NCBI GenBank assembly: GCA_965644295.1
Contig: CBFFRP010000142.1
Location: 1 to 29,829, forward strand
Direction of reading: 5' to 3'
Source of the DNA: Paraphysomonas bandaiensis
Lineage: Eukaryota; Chrysophyceae
Length of the DNA stretch: 29,829 bases
The translations under genes and the position numbers were made by a program. Below are positions 20,199-29,829 of the stretch, piece by piece (position 1 is the first letter of the stretch; each line of letters opens with the position of its first letter). The notes beneath the pieces are model-generated. The model did not search any database and had not been told where the DNA came from. It saw only the letters and a list, made by a program, of their open reading frames with translations.

Positions 20199-23100
20199 TT
20201 AAGACCAATCGTAATCACTGCTAGCATCGTCTGTAAAACTTCGAACCTCGACATCAGACTGCTGATACACTTACTTAGCATATACAGCGTACCAGAGTAA
20301 AGGAACAACTTACCGACGTCTCAACAGGGTCAATCGCACCTACGGGATCAATGACGACAGGGCTAGGCTCTTTATTCTCTATGGCCGATTCAGAAAAACC
20401 CATATCTCTCTGACGCTGTTTCTGGCGCCTCGCAAGAACTTTTGCACGAGCATCCTGAATAGCCTTGACATCTTCTTCTTTCTTTTTTTCCTCCGCCTCA
20501 CGAAGTCTACGAGCTTCCTCCTCTTTCTCCCTCTCCTTCTCTGCCTCTGATTCGCGAAGTCTACGAGCTTCCTCCTCTTTCTCCCTCTCCTTCTCTGCTT
20601 CTGATTCACGAAGTCTACGAGCTTCCTCCTCTTTCTCCCTCTCCTTCTCTGCTTCTGATTCGCGAAGCCTACGAGATTCCTCCTCTTTCTCCCTCTCCTT
20701 CTCTGCTTCTGATTCGCGAAGTCTACGAGCTTCCTCCTCTTTCTCCCTCTCCCGCTCCGCTTCTGCTTCACGAAGTCTACGAGATTCCTCCTCTTTCTCC
20801 TTCTCTGCTTCTGATTCACGAAGTCTACGAGATTCCTCCTCTTTCTCCCTCTCCTTCTCTGCTTCTGATTCGCGAAGTCTACGAGCTTCCTCCTCTTTCT
20901 CCCTCTCCCGCTCCGCTTCTGCTTCACGAAGTCTACGAGATTCCTCCTCTTTCTCCCTTTCCTTCTCTGCTTCTGATTCGCGAAGCCTACGAGCTTCCTC
21001 CTCTTTCTCCCTCTCCCGCTCCGCTTCTGATTCACGAAGTCTATGAGATTCCTCCTCTTTCTCCCTTTCCTTCTCTGCTTCTGATTCGCGAAGTCTACGA
21101 GCTTCCTCCTCTTTCTCCTTTTCTTCGTTTCGTTGACGACGCCAACGAGCTTCCTCGTCATTCTCCCTCTTTTCTGCTTCACGGAGACTACGAGCTTCTG
21201 CTTCATCTTTTTCTATCCCCTCTGCCTCACGACGTCTACGAGCCTCCAACTCTTTCTCCCTTTCCTCTTCTCGTTCACGGCGCCTACGATATTCCAACTC
21301 TTCTTTCTCCCTCTCCTCTGTTTCACGGAGTCTACGTAATCTATCTTCTCTTTCCCTCTCTTCCTCTCGCAGCCTTCGGAACCGCTCTTCTCTCATTCTT
21401 TCTTCTTCCTCCTCAAGCCTCCGGAGCCTCTCCTTTCTCAGCCTTTCGTCTTCTTCTTCGCGATTTCTACGGGACACATTTTCTTTATCCAATAGACTTG
21501 AAATAGTCGACTGTTCTCTGTTGACATCTGGGTATTCATAACTCGCCACAGTTTTGGCGAGTTTGCTTCGATCAGATTCAAATATGCGTGATAGGTCGTG
21601 TGCCCTGGACACAATATTTTGATCATCGCGTTGATTCGAACTTAGAGAAAGCTCGTTCTCCATTCGACTGGAATACACGAAATCTGCAAAAATACTTGTG
21701 ACCACACTATCATATAACTTGTACATAGAATTGCCTTTTGGTCCTCCAGTATGGGAGCAACCTATCGAGTTGGGGTCAACAGGCAGCCAACTAGGTACAA
21801 CAGTAGCTATAAAACTAGAGTATTAGAAACAATAGGATGTTTGTATACAGGCGACTCACTTTGCATCGGCATGTTGTATGAGTTCTTGTACTCCTGTCTT
21901 GAGGTATTTTTACGCAACTTATCGATAGCAGTGCGCTGTTCGCTAACTAGCTGTTCCAAATCTTTACGATCCTGCTTTAAGACAGAATTCGCCTTCCTCG
22001 TGGTGATAACGACGCGCTTCAGTTTCTCTATTACATTGACTTCATTACTGACCATATCTGTATATAGCAGCAAAACTGACCTAGTTTACTCATTGTGTTT
22101 GCTTTCACCTCTTCTGCGGCGACGGCCAAACTCTTCGCCTTTCCAAGCTCCTGAAATAGAGCTCACTTCTTGGAAACATAATAGAAGAGTGCATACCTCT
22201 TCTAAATTCGTGATATTCGCCACCAGTTCTGCGCTTCGCAGTTTCTCCGCATTCACGTGTTCAGACATGGACTGCACATCTCTTTTTAATTGGTTGATAA
22301 TAGACTCTAGCTCTACATTCTTGCGAATAAGAGTAATCACACCATCAAGCTTGCCATCTTTTAGCGAATCGTCATTGACGCACCCATATTTCTCAACAAG
22401 CTGCATATATAGTAGTCAGTTGAAGCCAGTAATACAAAACTGGTAGTACCTCCGCGGCATCAGCGCTCTCTGCTGCCAAACTCGCTTGCATCTTCGCAAT
22501 AGTCCTCCTCAATCCAGATATCTCCTCGTCTTTGTCGAGTAGAGAAGATTCCATATCACTATAACGCTTGCGCATATCCGATATGGCAAGACGTAAGGCA
22601 GCATCTGCTTCTCTCTCATCCTCGAACCGTTTCCTTTCAATCATAAGCGTCGCCTTCTCCCTCAAAATACTTTCCAGTTCACTTTCTACAGTGGATCTCG
22701 CTTCGTCACGCGCGATGGCTGTCATCTCAGCCATCTTTACCTCCAGCTCACGCTCACGCCGACCAACTTCACGTTCACGGGATTCCAAAACAACTTTCAT
22801 TTCCTTGAGCCTAGTTTCCAGCATCCTGGTGCCTTGCAGTTCCAACTCAGCTTTTCGCCTAATGCTTTCCTCGCGACTCCGCAACTCCTCAATTTCAATC
22901 TGCATCCGCTGTCGCGAATCAAATTCCATCTGATTCAACTTGCGCTCCCTCTCAGCTGCGATTCGAGCAGATTCGGCTTCCCTGTCCGAGTGGGCTTGTA
23001 GACGGGACTGGTATGAGCTTTCCATCTCTTTGCGTAGAGATTCTACCTCCAAACGCATCTTTCTTGATTCTTCATTGCGAATAGCATTGATTTCAGTTGT

Positions 23101-23806
23101 CCTCATGTAGTTTATCTGTAGGCAAACTGTACCATGAAATCACATACACTCTGTAACTTTTACCGACCTGAGCGTCCAGCTCCCTCTTCATCCGCTCTTC
23201 ACAGTCTCGTTGAAAGGAGATCATTCGCTCCTCCACGGTCTTCGTTGGCATCAACCGCTCCGTCTCCCTCCTTGAAAGAAAAGAAAGGTGTAAATCTTTA
23301 ATTTGATTGTCTAGAATTTCTCGTATTCCAGGACCGGTAATGTCTGTTTGTGTGGAAGTCTCCGCTTGTACCCGTGCTCCAAAAGACTTCGAATGCCAGT
23401 CAAACAAGGCCTCCAAAACAGAAGGCGTATCGTTCTCTACGCCACTACTGGAACGCTTACTTATGCTGGATGGTATTTTCGCAGATTCTGCAATATCTGC
23501 CTCCGATATGATTCCGTTCTTCTCGAGCCCATACTCCGCCACTAACACTGACACTGTATGGGTGAGACCGCTCTTACGCAGATGATGATATATGGCGCTA
23601 CATAGTATGTTATCTCGAAGCACTCTCTCAATGCGGTGTGGTCTGTTCCCTGCCCCTGTCCCTGATCTAGTCCCTGGACGAGACAGACTCTCGATGAACT
23701 CCTTCCTGATGTGCGCCTTGACTGTATTTAGCGTGCCTGATTTACGAAGAGCCTCCTTCAGGTTATCTCGGAGCTCCCTCACAGAAACAAGGGACTTCTC
23801 CTCCAT
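20199..23806 (-). CDS. OFD1: OFD1 homologue: LisH-domain centriole/basal-body coiled-coil protein, 7 exons, about 1,099 aa
   Basis: OFD1 sits at centriole distal ends and is needed for basal-body docking and ciliogenesis. Exons (minus): 23806-23168, 23115-22450, 22400-22197, 22150-22081, 22027-21860, 21806-20314, 20258-20199; introns 46-55 nt, GT-AG, all in phase. The exon 4/5 junction was chosen for a 53-nt intron; a 32-nt alternative also keeps frame. Residues 10-41 (RELRDNLKEALRKSGTLNTV onward) match the helical start of OFD1 (human D-E-L-R-K-K-L...R-G-I-L-D-T-L-K). The LisH motif is 64-96, with LRDNILCSAIYHHLRKSGLT and then HTVSVLVAEYGL. The rest is almost all coiled coil. Near the C-terminus is an 18-residue repeat tract, and the protein ends DASSDYDWS; the human protein ends in a similar acidic D-D-S-W. 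Length is close to human OFD1 (about 1,010). Divergent from the membrane-protein gene. Confidence 0.88.
20490..21112 (-). repeat. 54-bp coding minisatellite in OFD1 (18-residue repeat, about 11 units)
   Basis: The encoded unit is RRLRESEAEKEREKEEEA with limited variation (S/A after R-E, K/R, final S/A; one unit has H for the first R). I count 11 near-complete units plus a partial one; one unit lacks two residues (RRLRESEAEKEKEEES). All length changes are multiples of 3 nt. The periodicity gives a long charged single helix. Boundaries are approximate. Confidence 0.92.
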
Positions 23807-24278
23807 TGCGTGGTCTGTATGTGTCTAGTTCAGTCACTATCTGCCTGGATGTCACATGGATCACGTGTGTGTGTGTGTGTGTACTGCTCGCGTCTCCAAA
23901 TTCAAATATCTCGCCATGTATCTGCCTACCGCTGTATACAGTGGTATACCGCTGATGGAGATATGTGTGTACTGTATTCCGATTGTCGTATTCGGTATTC
24001 GTATCTGGAGGTATACGTGAGGTATACGCGGTATACGTGGTATATGGTGTGCATGCATGTGGATGACTCCACACGCTCCTGACATTAACATACTCCGAGC
24101 CAGAGCACAACTCGAACACGTAGCAGTGGCGCTATCTCTGGTGGTAAGACTATACAGGTGCGGCTAGCTTATGGTTTAAAATATTCCATGCTCTGTTGTT
24201 GATAATCTGCTGTATCTGGCCTCAACATAACAGCCCATAACATAACAAACGCATCGACAGCACTCATCTGATAGCATC
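23807..24278. promoter_or_regulatory. Bidirectional promoter region between OFD1 and the membrane-protein gene
   Basis: 472 bp separate the two start codons. It contains a (TG)n run at 23868-23882, a paired GTATAC element at 23932-23951 and a cluster of GTATAC hexamers at 24011-24036. No coding sequence. Open frames here are short and low-complexity. Confidence 0.55.
23932..24045. promoter_or_regulatory. GTATAC cluster (copy B of the paired element plus a phased array)
   Basis: GTATAC occurs at 23934, 23944, 24011, 24022 and 24031, with a near match GTATAT at 24040. Spacings inside the two groups are 9-11 bp, about one helical turn. The first pair sits in a 20-bp word matching 13709-13728 at 18 positions. 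A 6-bp word is expected about once per 4 kb, so five in 103 bp is notable. A regulatory role is inferred. Confidence 0.45.
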
Positions 24279-25445
24279 ATGACGTTTGTCGGTCACGATA
24301 TCGAGATATATGAATTTGTTTTGTTTATAGCTTTTGCTGCTATTAGTGCTACGCTCTGTGCATTGCAATTCTTGTATCTACAGAAGCTGAGTATGCTTCC
24401 AGTGCATGCACTGCCCTTGCTGAGTTTATTGATGTGCTTTGAAAATTGTGTTTTAGCCATTGGCGACAGAATAAGCGAGCGTTCCGTCCTTGCTAAGTTC
24501 GTTTTCGTCGCACAAGCTTTAATATTACCAGGGCTTATTTTAGCCGTTTTTGAAATACCCTTCAGGTTGCATCAGTCTAGAACGGCTCACTTTTTATGTA
24601 TACCATTCGAACAAGGGGAGTTGATGTCGGGATACATTGCTAGTATTTCATTATGGTGTGTCCGAATTTATGCCATTGGGATATTTGCCGTCAATATTTT
24701 AGTGAATTTTGACCTTTTACATGATGAGGATAAAGATGCTGGAATAGCTGGATATGAGACGCTTGGTGAAAGTACGAAGTCTGTACATCTGTGGCTGGCA
24801 TTATTGCCGTCATTGCTATTATCGGCATTCGCAATTCTGATTGCAATTGTTATGCAAAGGCAAGGATTCTAGTTTTGTTAAATTGTAAATAACTGTGTTG
24901 TGTTTAGGTATGCAAAGAATTTTTCTCTCGGTGTACGCAATCGCAACTATTATTGGAGATACATGCTCCCGTTCAGTCTGCTACATGCCGTGGGTCAGTG
25001 CTTTGGACAGCGTATATACCCCGTGCTTTCTAATGCTGGGGAATTGGGTTTGCTAATCGGGCTCAGCGTTATGACGCATCGTGTGCAGACAGATCTCGCT
25101 GTCGCAGGTTCGTTTGCGGACTTCCTTCATAGAAGCAATGTTGTGTTTAGAAACAGCGGCCAGAGTGAAGATAAAGCCTTTTACTCTGTGGCCAAACAGC
25201 CTCGTTCTCGCTCGGCCTCCGGAAACGGAGTCGAAATGGCTGCTAAAAAGCCTTATAAAACGCCAGAGAAAAGTCCGCGAGAGCCAAGTGCTGTTGTGGC
25301 GGAAGACGATATTGCACGAGAAGATGATGTTGAGATTGCCCTTCCTCCTGATCTCAATAGTACAGAGGACAACGCTACTGAGCATAACGACATACCCGAC
25401 GCGCAATCTCTCTCGAAAGTGGATAATAATGAGGCCAGTATTTAA
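24279..25445 (+). CDS. Multi-span (about 7 TM) membrane protein of unknown family, 2 exons, 372 aa
   Basis: Exons 24279-24859 and 24908-25445. The join needs a GC-AG intron (CAAAG|GCAAGG ... GTTTAG|G) of 48 nt; it restores frame as M-Q-R-Y-A-K and matches the usual intron size here. Without it the first frame stops after 198 codons. Hydrophobic segments lie at about 12-33, 41-61, 73-94, 118-145, 170-191, 212-226 and 232-249. The loop between TM4 and TM5 is acidic (DLLHDEDKDAG). The C-terminal tail (about 255-372) is hydrophilic, with basic Ser/Pro patches and then an acidic stretch, consistent with a cytosolic regulatory tail. The layout resembles a seven-helix receptor or channel, but I recognise no signature motif, so function is open. 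It shares a promoter region with OFD1; a ciliary link is speculation. Confidence 0.78.
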
Positions 25446-25949
25446 TGTTGCGAGATGTAATGTTGTTGAATGCGAAAGATTTGGTGTGTGTGACTTGCAT
25501 GATTAGGTATTTTATTTTCCCCTGATCTTGCATCCAATGTGGGTAGAGTAGTTGAGATCTCAAGCCTAAGTAAGGCATTAAATAATAAATATTGTAAGTG
25601 AATTAAGCAGTATTATACTAGTATTGCTACTTTGAGGAAGATTAGGAATTAGGATATGTAAAGGGAGAGATGTGATATAATGTATTTAAGATTAACTATA
25701 ATCTATAATCTATACATAAAATTGCATCATATATTATTTATTTTCACATAAAGCGAAAGAAATATATATATTAAATAATACTCACACGGCCGTATTGTAT
25801 ATTGTATATTAACATACCTTTCTACTTATTAGCATGTAGCATGCCTTTATCGCAGGTGGAAGAGCTGTAAAATAGCAATCATATCGACAGTAAACTAATG
25901 ACGATGGTATGCACATTCTGGTAGAGCAGCCGCTTGATAAAATATCCCT
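25446..25949. other. 3' flank of the membrane-protein gene, AT-rich spacer
   Basis: A canonical AATAAA at 25584-25589, 139 nt after the stop, is the likely poly(A) signal. The rest is AT-rich with no supported gene. Confidence 0.45.
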
Positions 25950-26212
25950 CTGCAAAGTCGGACTCGCACCTTCGTGGTGTTCTGGGGGATAATTACCGGA
26001 GAGATTCTCTCTGGGAAACTAACGTGAGCCACAAACATAGTCAGCAGATATTCTTCTGCCCACGCATAGCCGAATACAAAGGACACCAATAAGTGTCACT
26101 TTTGTAGACATCTTTGGGCCCTGACGAATAAATAGAGCCCACCGGAAGGGAACCGGGGATATTGGGCCGCCTAATGAAGTCAAGCAACTTCCGTAGCGTT
26201 AAATAGTAGGAT
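25950..26212. repeat. Dispersed repeat family, copy 2
   Basis: Homologous to 16411-16745 and 27138-27362. On the minus strand it has GGTGCGAGTCC (25970-25960), which fits the RNA polymerase III B-box consensus GGTTCGANNCC at 10 of 11 positions, and TGGCTCACGTT (26031-26021), a weaker A-box-like word about 50 bp upstream of it. It lacks about 70 bp present in copy 1 near its other end. No coding capacity. Confidence 0.8.
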
Positions 26213-27137
26213 AAAAAAAGTGTGTACTGATTAGTTACAGGTAGAGGTTTAACTATAGTTTGTCTAGCATTCATCTAGCTACTAAGTTGGTGCAGGTTTT
26301 TAACGCCTATTGCTAAAAATAAAAGACTTTTAATATGATAAAATATAAAAAGCCAACGTGGTACCATAGTGTGTGCAATGTACAATGCATACGCATATCA
26401 CTATACAAAATGGTTGCAAGGTTTTTGTCAACAGGGCTAGGCTATGGAAATAGAACGGCTGCGTAACAATTTATTGGCACAGTTTGTAGTTTATAGTTAG
26501 TTATAATTGTAATTATTATCTGCCGTCTCAATTAATTGATACTATACACTACTTTCGTATAAAACTATACTGAGGCGTGATTCATGCATGAAAAGTAGTA
26601 GCTCTTGAATATTAGCCATAACATTCTCACTGATGAGCTCTACTGAGAATAAACTTGCACGTGCTTCATACTGTGGAATCAAGCGTGCTGGTTAAAACGT
26701 GCTCGCTTCCGCTTCCGTTGTTGTAATCAATAAAATTCTGTGTTTTGTTGACATTCTGAACTGGACCCACTTTCATCATCATCTTCCTCATTGAGCAAAA
26801 ACATTTTTTTTTATCATTATTTTTTGTTTAAATAAATTATTCAATTTAGCATTATTTTCACGACTGCCTTTTTTCGAAAGCAACGCTATAAGAAAGTTAC
26901 ATTGTCCACCAGCAGATGACGCACGACACTAGTAGAGTGTCTTGTGATGGGTTTTAACGCCGTGTACATCAAAAGCTGATATTCAAATTCGCTCTGTAAC
27001 TCTATTGACACACATGATTGAGACAATTTATTGTCGTTCCGTAATTGCACAACTAGACATGATATTATTTCACTTGGAATTAGACCAAACCCACAACAAC
27101 ATGTTGATCACAAGTATCTTTCTTACGAATTCTTTCA
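26213..27137. other. Intergenic DNA, nothing firmly recognised
   Basis: No supported gene. Around 26693-26808 the minus strand has a short, protein-like stretch (NEEDDDESGSSSEC and, after a stop, QQRKRKRAR) that could be old transposon debris, but it is too short to assign. The word TGCGTAACAATT-ATTGG at about 26461 recurs near 2489. Confidence 0.35.
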
Positions 27138-27362
27138 ACAAAGTTGGACTCACACCTTTTCGTGGTGTTCTGGGGGATAAGTACATACATAGTCAGCAGA
27201 TATTGTTCTGCTCAATCATAGCCGAATGCTTGTGTGTTACACAAGGGACACTAATAAGTATCACTTGTGTAGACGTCTTTGGGCCTTGATGAATTCAAGC
27301 ATCCGGGACAGGGCCCACCTTAAGGGTAACCGGGGATATTGGGCCGCCTAATGAAGTCAATT
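27138..27362. repeat. Dispersed repeat family, copy 3
   Basis: Shares with the other copies the GTGGTGTTCTGGGGGATAA block, TAGTCAGCAGATATTGTTCT, GCCGAATGCTTGTGTG, AATAAGTATCACTTGTGTAG, TTTGGGCC, GGGCCCACCTTAAGGG and GGGCCGCCTAATGAAGTCAA. The B-box-like word is GGTGTGAGTCC (27156-27146, minus), 9 of 11. It lacks the A-box-like block. Truncated relative to copy 1. Confidence 0.8.
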
Positions 27363-28169
27363 TATATTATATAACGCAGCCCTGGGAAATAGTGATCACT
27401 ACTATTAATTAATTGCAACGATAGCATTGACCAAAGGACGATAACAATACAGTATATTATACTATATATATTGCCAGAAAAAACGTAATAATAATACTAT
27501 TCTAAAGGCCAATAATAATTAATAAATATGTTGCAATATATATTTCTCAATACAATGCGAGGTCAAATTTGCTAAAATAATATTATATATATTGTAGCAA
27601 GCAAAAATAAATAATTGCAATATATTGCAATCCAATACATTTTCACTTTATTTGACCTTGACAATGACTGGGAGTGACAAAAGCTATAAAAATTAAGTTG
27701 ATTGAGCGTTTATTCGTTACAAACTTGACACAAGATACAAGATTTTTAAGTTAAATTGTCAGCGGCGTTTTACATCAATAAATTGTGTACTTCTGTAATT
27801 CTAGAAACTAATAATCCACAATAATTGTGTAATTATTGTATTTAGAGATTATATTGTTGAACAACTCACATCATATTCATACATCCTCTGATTACTTAAT
27901 ATGATCTGTCATCTATTCTACTATGAGATTTACAGGTATAGAATTGTACAAAATTAACTCCCTTCTATTACTCAATACATAGGTTATCATACAGTTGAAC
28001 TCAACAATATTTCTTACTATATTACACTCGAAATAATAGCGACAAACAGTCCAGTCTGAATTTAGGCTATCAACAGTGCCAAGAATTAGGCTACATTGTG
28101 CGCAGAGACTCAAAACGTCATCACTTAGCATTCCACACAAAAAAGTATATATAACGAACGCATTGTCAC
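27363..28169. other. AT-rich intergenic DNA and kinase 3' flank
   Basis: Extremely AT-rich (TATATA, TTGCAATATATT words at 27440-27640). No supported gene. The part next to 28169 is the presumed 3' UTR of the minus-strand kinase gene. Confidence 0.45.
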
Positions 28170-29553
28170 CTACGACGATTTTCTACGCTGAAGTTCTTTA
28201 CAGATCCACTCAGAATGCATAGCATTCGTGATATTCCACCTGACATCTCGGTCTTGGATGAGCATATTTTTCCACACATAATTAGCAGCTTCATCCCTCT
28301 GGTTATAGTCACATTCTGAAGTAGCACTATCTATATCACTCGAGTTGAATGCAAGAATGCTCTGAATTATGTCCACGTGGCTCCTTCCAACTAAAGGAAA
28401 CACGAGCTTGCCATAAAGAAAGCAGTGCAGCACCATCCCTACAGCCCACGCATCTGCGTCAAAAGCGGAATACTCCTTCGGATCCGGCCCCAGCATTACA
28501 TCATCATCAGCAGTGGGATCCAACAGCGCCTCAGGGGGCCAAAATGCAAGAGTACCGACGGTATTAGACACTAGACCTCTAGGATTCGACTGCAGGTCCA
28601 GTTGCACAGCACATCCAAAGTCAGATATACGAAGAGAGCCCGATTCGTGCACCAGAAGGTTGTCGGGCTTCAGATCGCGGTGGCATATACCTTTCGAGTG
28701 TAAAAAACTCACACCCTAAAGTACATGTATGACAAGACTTCAATGTCACAGCCCAGACGCCATACCTCTAACAAATCACAAAACAACGACGCGCATTCCT
28801 CATTTGTCATAGGTCTGGGGAATTCTAGGTCCGACGCTTCCAAAACTATACCCTAGGTTAAAACCAGGAAGCATACTATATACTTCAAACATACCAGTAT
28901 CACCGAAAACCTTTCCTTGACCCTTCAATATTGCAGCAGAAAATGCAGAGTATTGATAGACCCCACGAGACGGCACGTAGTTCATAACGGCACCTCCAGC
29001 CATATATTCCGTAACTAGCACAACACTATCTTCATCAGAATCATCTATCACCTGTTGAACAAGTTTACATGCAACAACTAGCCCAGTCCTTCACGACCAA
29101 CCTCAAACAATATAGATACATTTCTATGAAAGAGCCTTCGCATCAGATTTATTTCATTGTTGAGCTTGTCAATTCCTGTAATTCGGCATGGGAACCCAGT
29201 ATCATCGAGAACTGTATCAACACACTTCCTCAACTTTTTTTTACTGAGAAACTTGAAGAATATCATCATGTATGCTCCAACAGACAGATGTATACGTATA
29301 TTACCTTCAAGGCAAATATTCGAAACGGCTCTGGGCCTACTTCGCGCTGACACTTCTTAACAATACCGAAACTCCCTGTCGCAAACACACCCTGTCAGCG
29401 AGAGACACGTACACGATACACAGCGGTACCTTTGCCCAGCTCCCCTATGACCCTGTAGTCGTTTACCATATCCTCCTTCCAAACCAAAGTATTCGTCTCC
29501 ATAATATTCCACTCATCATCAGATGAACACTCAACTGAAGACTCCCCACTCAT
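28170..29553 (-). CDS. Serine/threonine protein kinase, CAMKK/SNF1-activating-kinase-like, 6 exons, about 375 aa
   Basis: Exons (minus): 29553-29430, 29375-29305, 29251-29102, 29051-28895, 28845-28766, 28715-28170; introns 54, 53, 50, 49 and 50 nt, GT-AG, all phase-consistent. An in-frame TGA just upstream supports the ATG. The kinase fold is complete: glycine loop GKGSFG (40-45), Lys65 in FALK, then FLSKKKLRK (close to the CAMKK V-L-S-K-K-K-L), Glu98 in NNEINLM, hinge VTEYMAGGAVMNY, HRDLKPDN with Asp208, DFG at 226-228, activation segment SNTVGTLAFWPPEAL and DAWAVGMVLHCFLYGKLVFP. These blocks resemble CAMKKs, which phosphorylate AMPK/SNF1-type kinases. The usual APE motif is PPE. The protein ends soon after the catalytic domain (LQRRKSS), so I see no C-terminal calmodulin-binding region. 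Substrate assignment is inference. A tetranucleotide array begins 76 bp upstream of the ATG. Confidence 0.88.
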
Positions 29554-29628
29554 ATCCACCCCAGCGACTCAAAACAGAACTGGATGTACAATACACAACC
29601 GTAACCTGCACATGCACCAGGAGTGCAG

Positions 29629-29731
29629 ATGTATGTATGTATGTATGTATGTATGTATGTATGTATGTATGTATGTATGTATGTATGTATGTATGTATGT
29701 ATGTATGTATGTATGTATGTATGTATGTATG

Positions 29732-29762
<31 letters not shown>

Positions 29763-29829
29763 GTATGTATGTATGTATGTATGTATGTATGTATGTATGT
29801 ATGTATGTATGTATGTATGTATGTATGTA
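29629..29829. repeat. (ATGT)n tetranucleotide array, runs off the window end
   Basis: About 200 bp of ATGT units with a single variant near 29757-29764 (ATGTAAGT). Its start is 76 bp upstream of the kinase ATG; relative to the kinase the sense-strand unit is ACAT. Total length is unknown because the window ends inside it. Confidence 0.97.

Noticed and set aside
20465-21046. Plus-strand Ser/Phe-rich frame opposite the OFD1 repeat
   Set aside because: Antisense shadow of the 54-bp repeat; the minus frame is supported by flanking OFD1 exons.
22058-22089. A 32-nt intron between OFD1 exons 4 and 5
   Set aside because: It keeps frame, but the alternative 53-nt intron (22080-22028) also keeps frame and matches all other intron sizes; the shorter one is unlikely.
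16411-27362. Dispersed repeats as paired LTRs of one retroelement
   Set aside because: Copies lack TG...CA ends that I can see, differ in length and enclose ordinary genes or AT-rich spacer rather than gag-pol.
28853-28883. A 31-nt intron in the kinase gene
   Set aside because: A 49-nt intron (28894-28846) joins the same frame and fits the size norm.

Overview
This is nuclear DNA from a eukaryote, probably a unicellular one. The genes are split by very short introns (44-63 nt in nearly every case, GT-AG with one likely GC-AG), intergenic DNA is AT-rich, and the recognisable products are eukaryotic: cytosolic ribosomal protein S9, the mitochondrial complex I 51 kDa subunit, the centriole/basal-body protein OFD1 and a CAMKK-like kinase. 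OFD1 suggests the lineage makes, or once made, cilia. I cannot name the organism from sequence alone.

Layout: (1) 1-1520 AT-rich flank, then a four-exon RPS9 gene (+, 1521-2270). (2) 2655-4710 is a transposon graveyard: an hAT C-terminal remnant (-) followed by pieces of a Ty1/Copia retrotransposon in opposite orientations. (3) 5848-13410 (-) is a 14-exon gene for a ~2,305-residue coiled-coil protein; its middle is a 783-bp tandem array (about 4.2 nearly identical copies) in which whole exons carrying EF-hand pairs have been amplified without breaking frame. (4) A ~1 kb divergent intergenic region, mostly a (TATG)n/(TAGG)n array, leads into two-exon NDUFV1 (+, 14418-15934). (5) 15935-20198 is gene-poor: a dispersed repeat copy, decayed coding-like fragments, a foldback element, a perfect 23-bp hairpin and a 73-bp tandem duplication. 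(6) 20199-23806 (-) is a seven-exon OFD1 homologue with an 18-residue repeat tract. (7) Divergently placed is a two-exon multi-span membrane protein of unknown function (+, 24279-25445). (8) 25446-28169 is intergenic and holds two more copies of the dispersed repeat. (9) 28170-29553 (-) is a six-exon CAMKK-like protein kinase; a second tetranucleotide array starts 76 bp upstream of its ATG and runs off the window.

The genes are independent transcription units. Two themes link them. Coding sequence evolves by in-frame tandem duplication at very different unit sizes (732 nt per exon in the EF-hand gene, 54 nt in OFD1). Tetranucleotide arrays of the same family abut the start regions of two unrelated genes. 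The two divergent intergenic regions also share a 20-bp element with two GTATAC boxes spaced 10 bp apart, which may be a common regulatory site. All exon models are hand-built from splice-site, phase and size logic; no transcript evidence was available.
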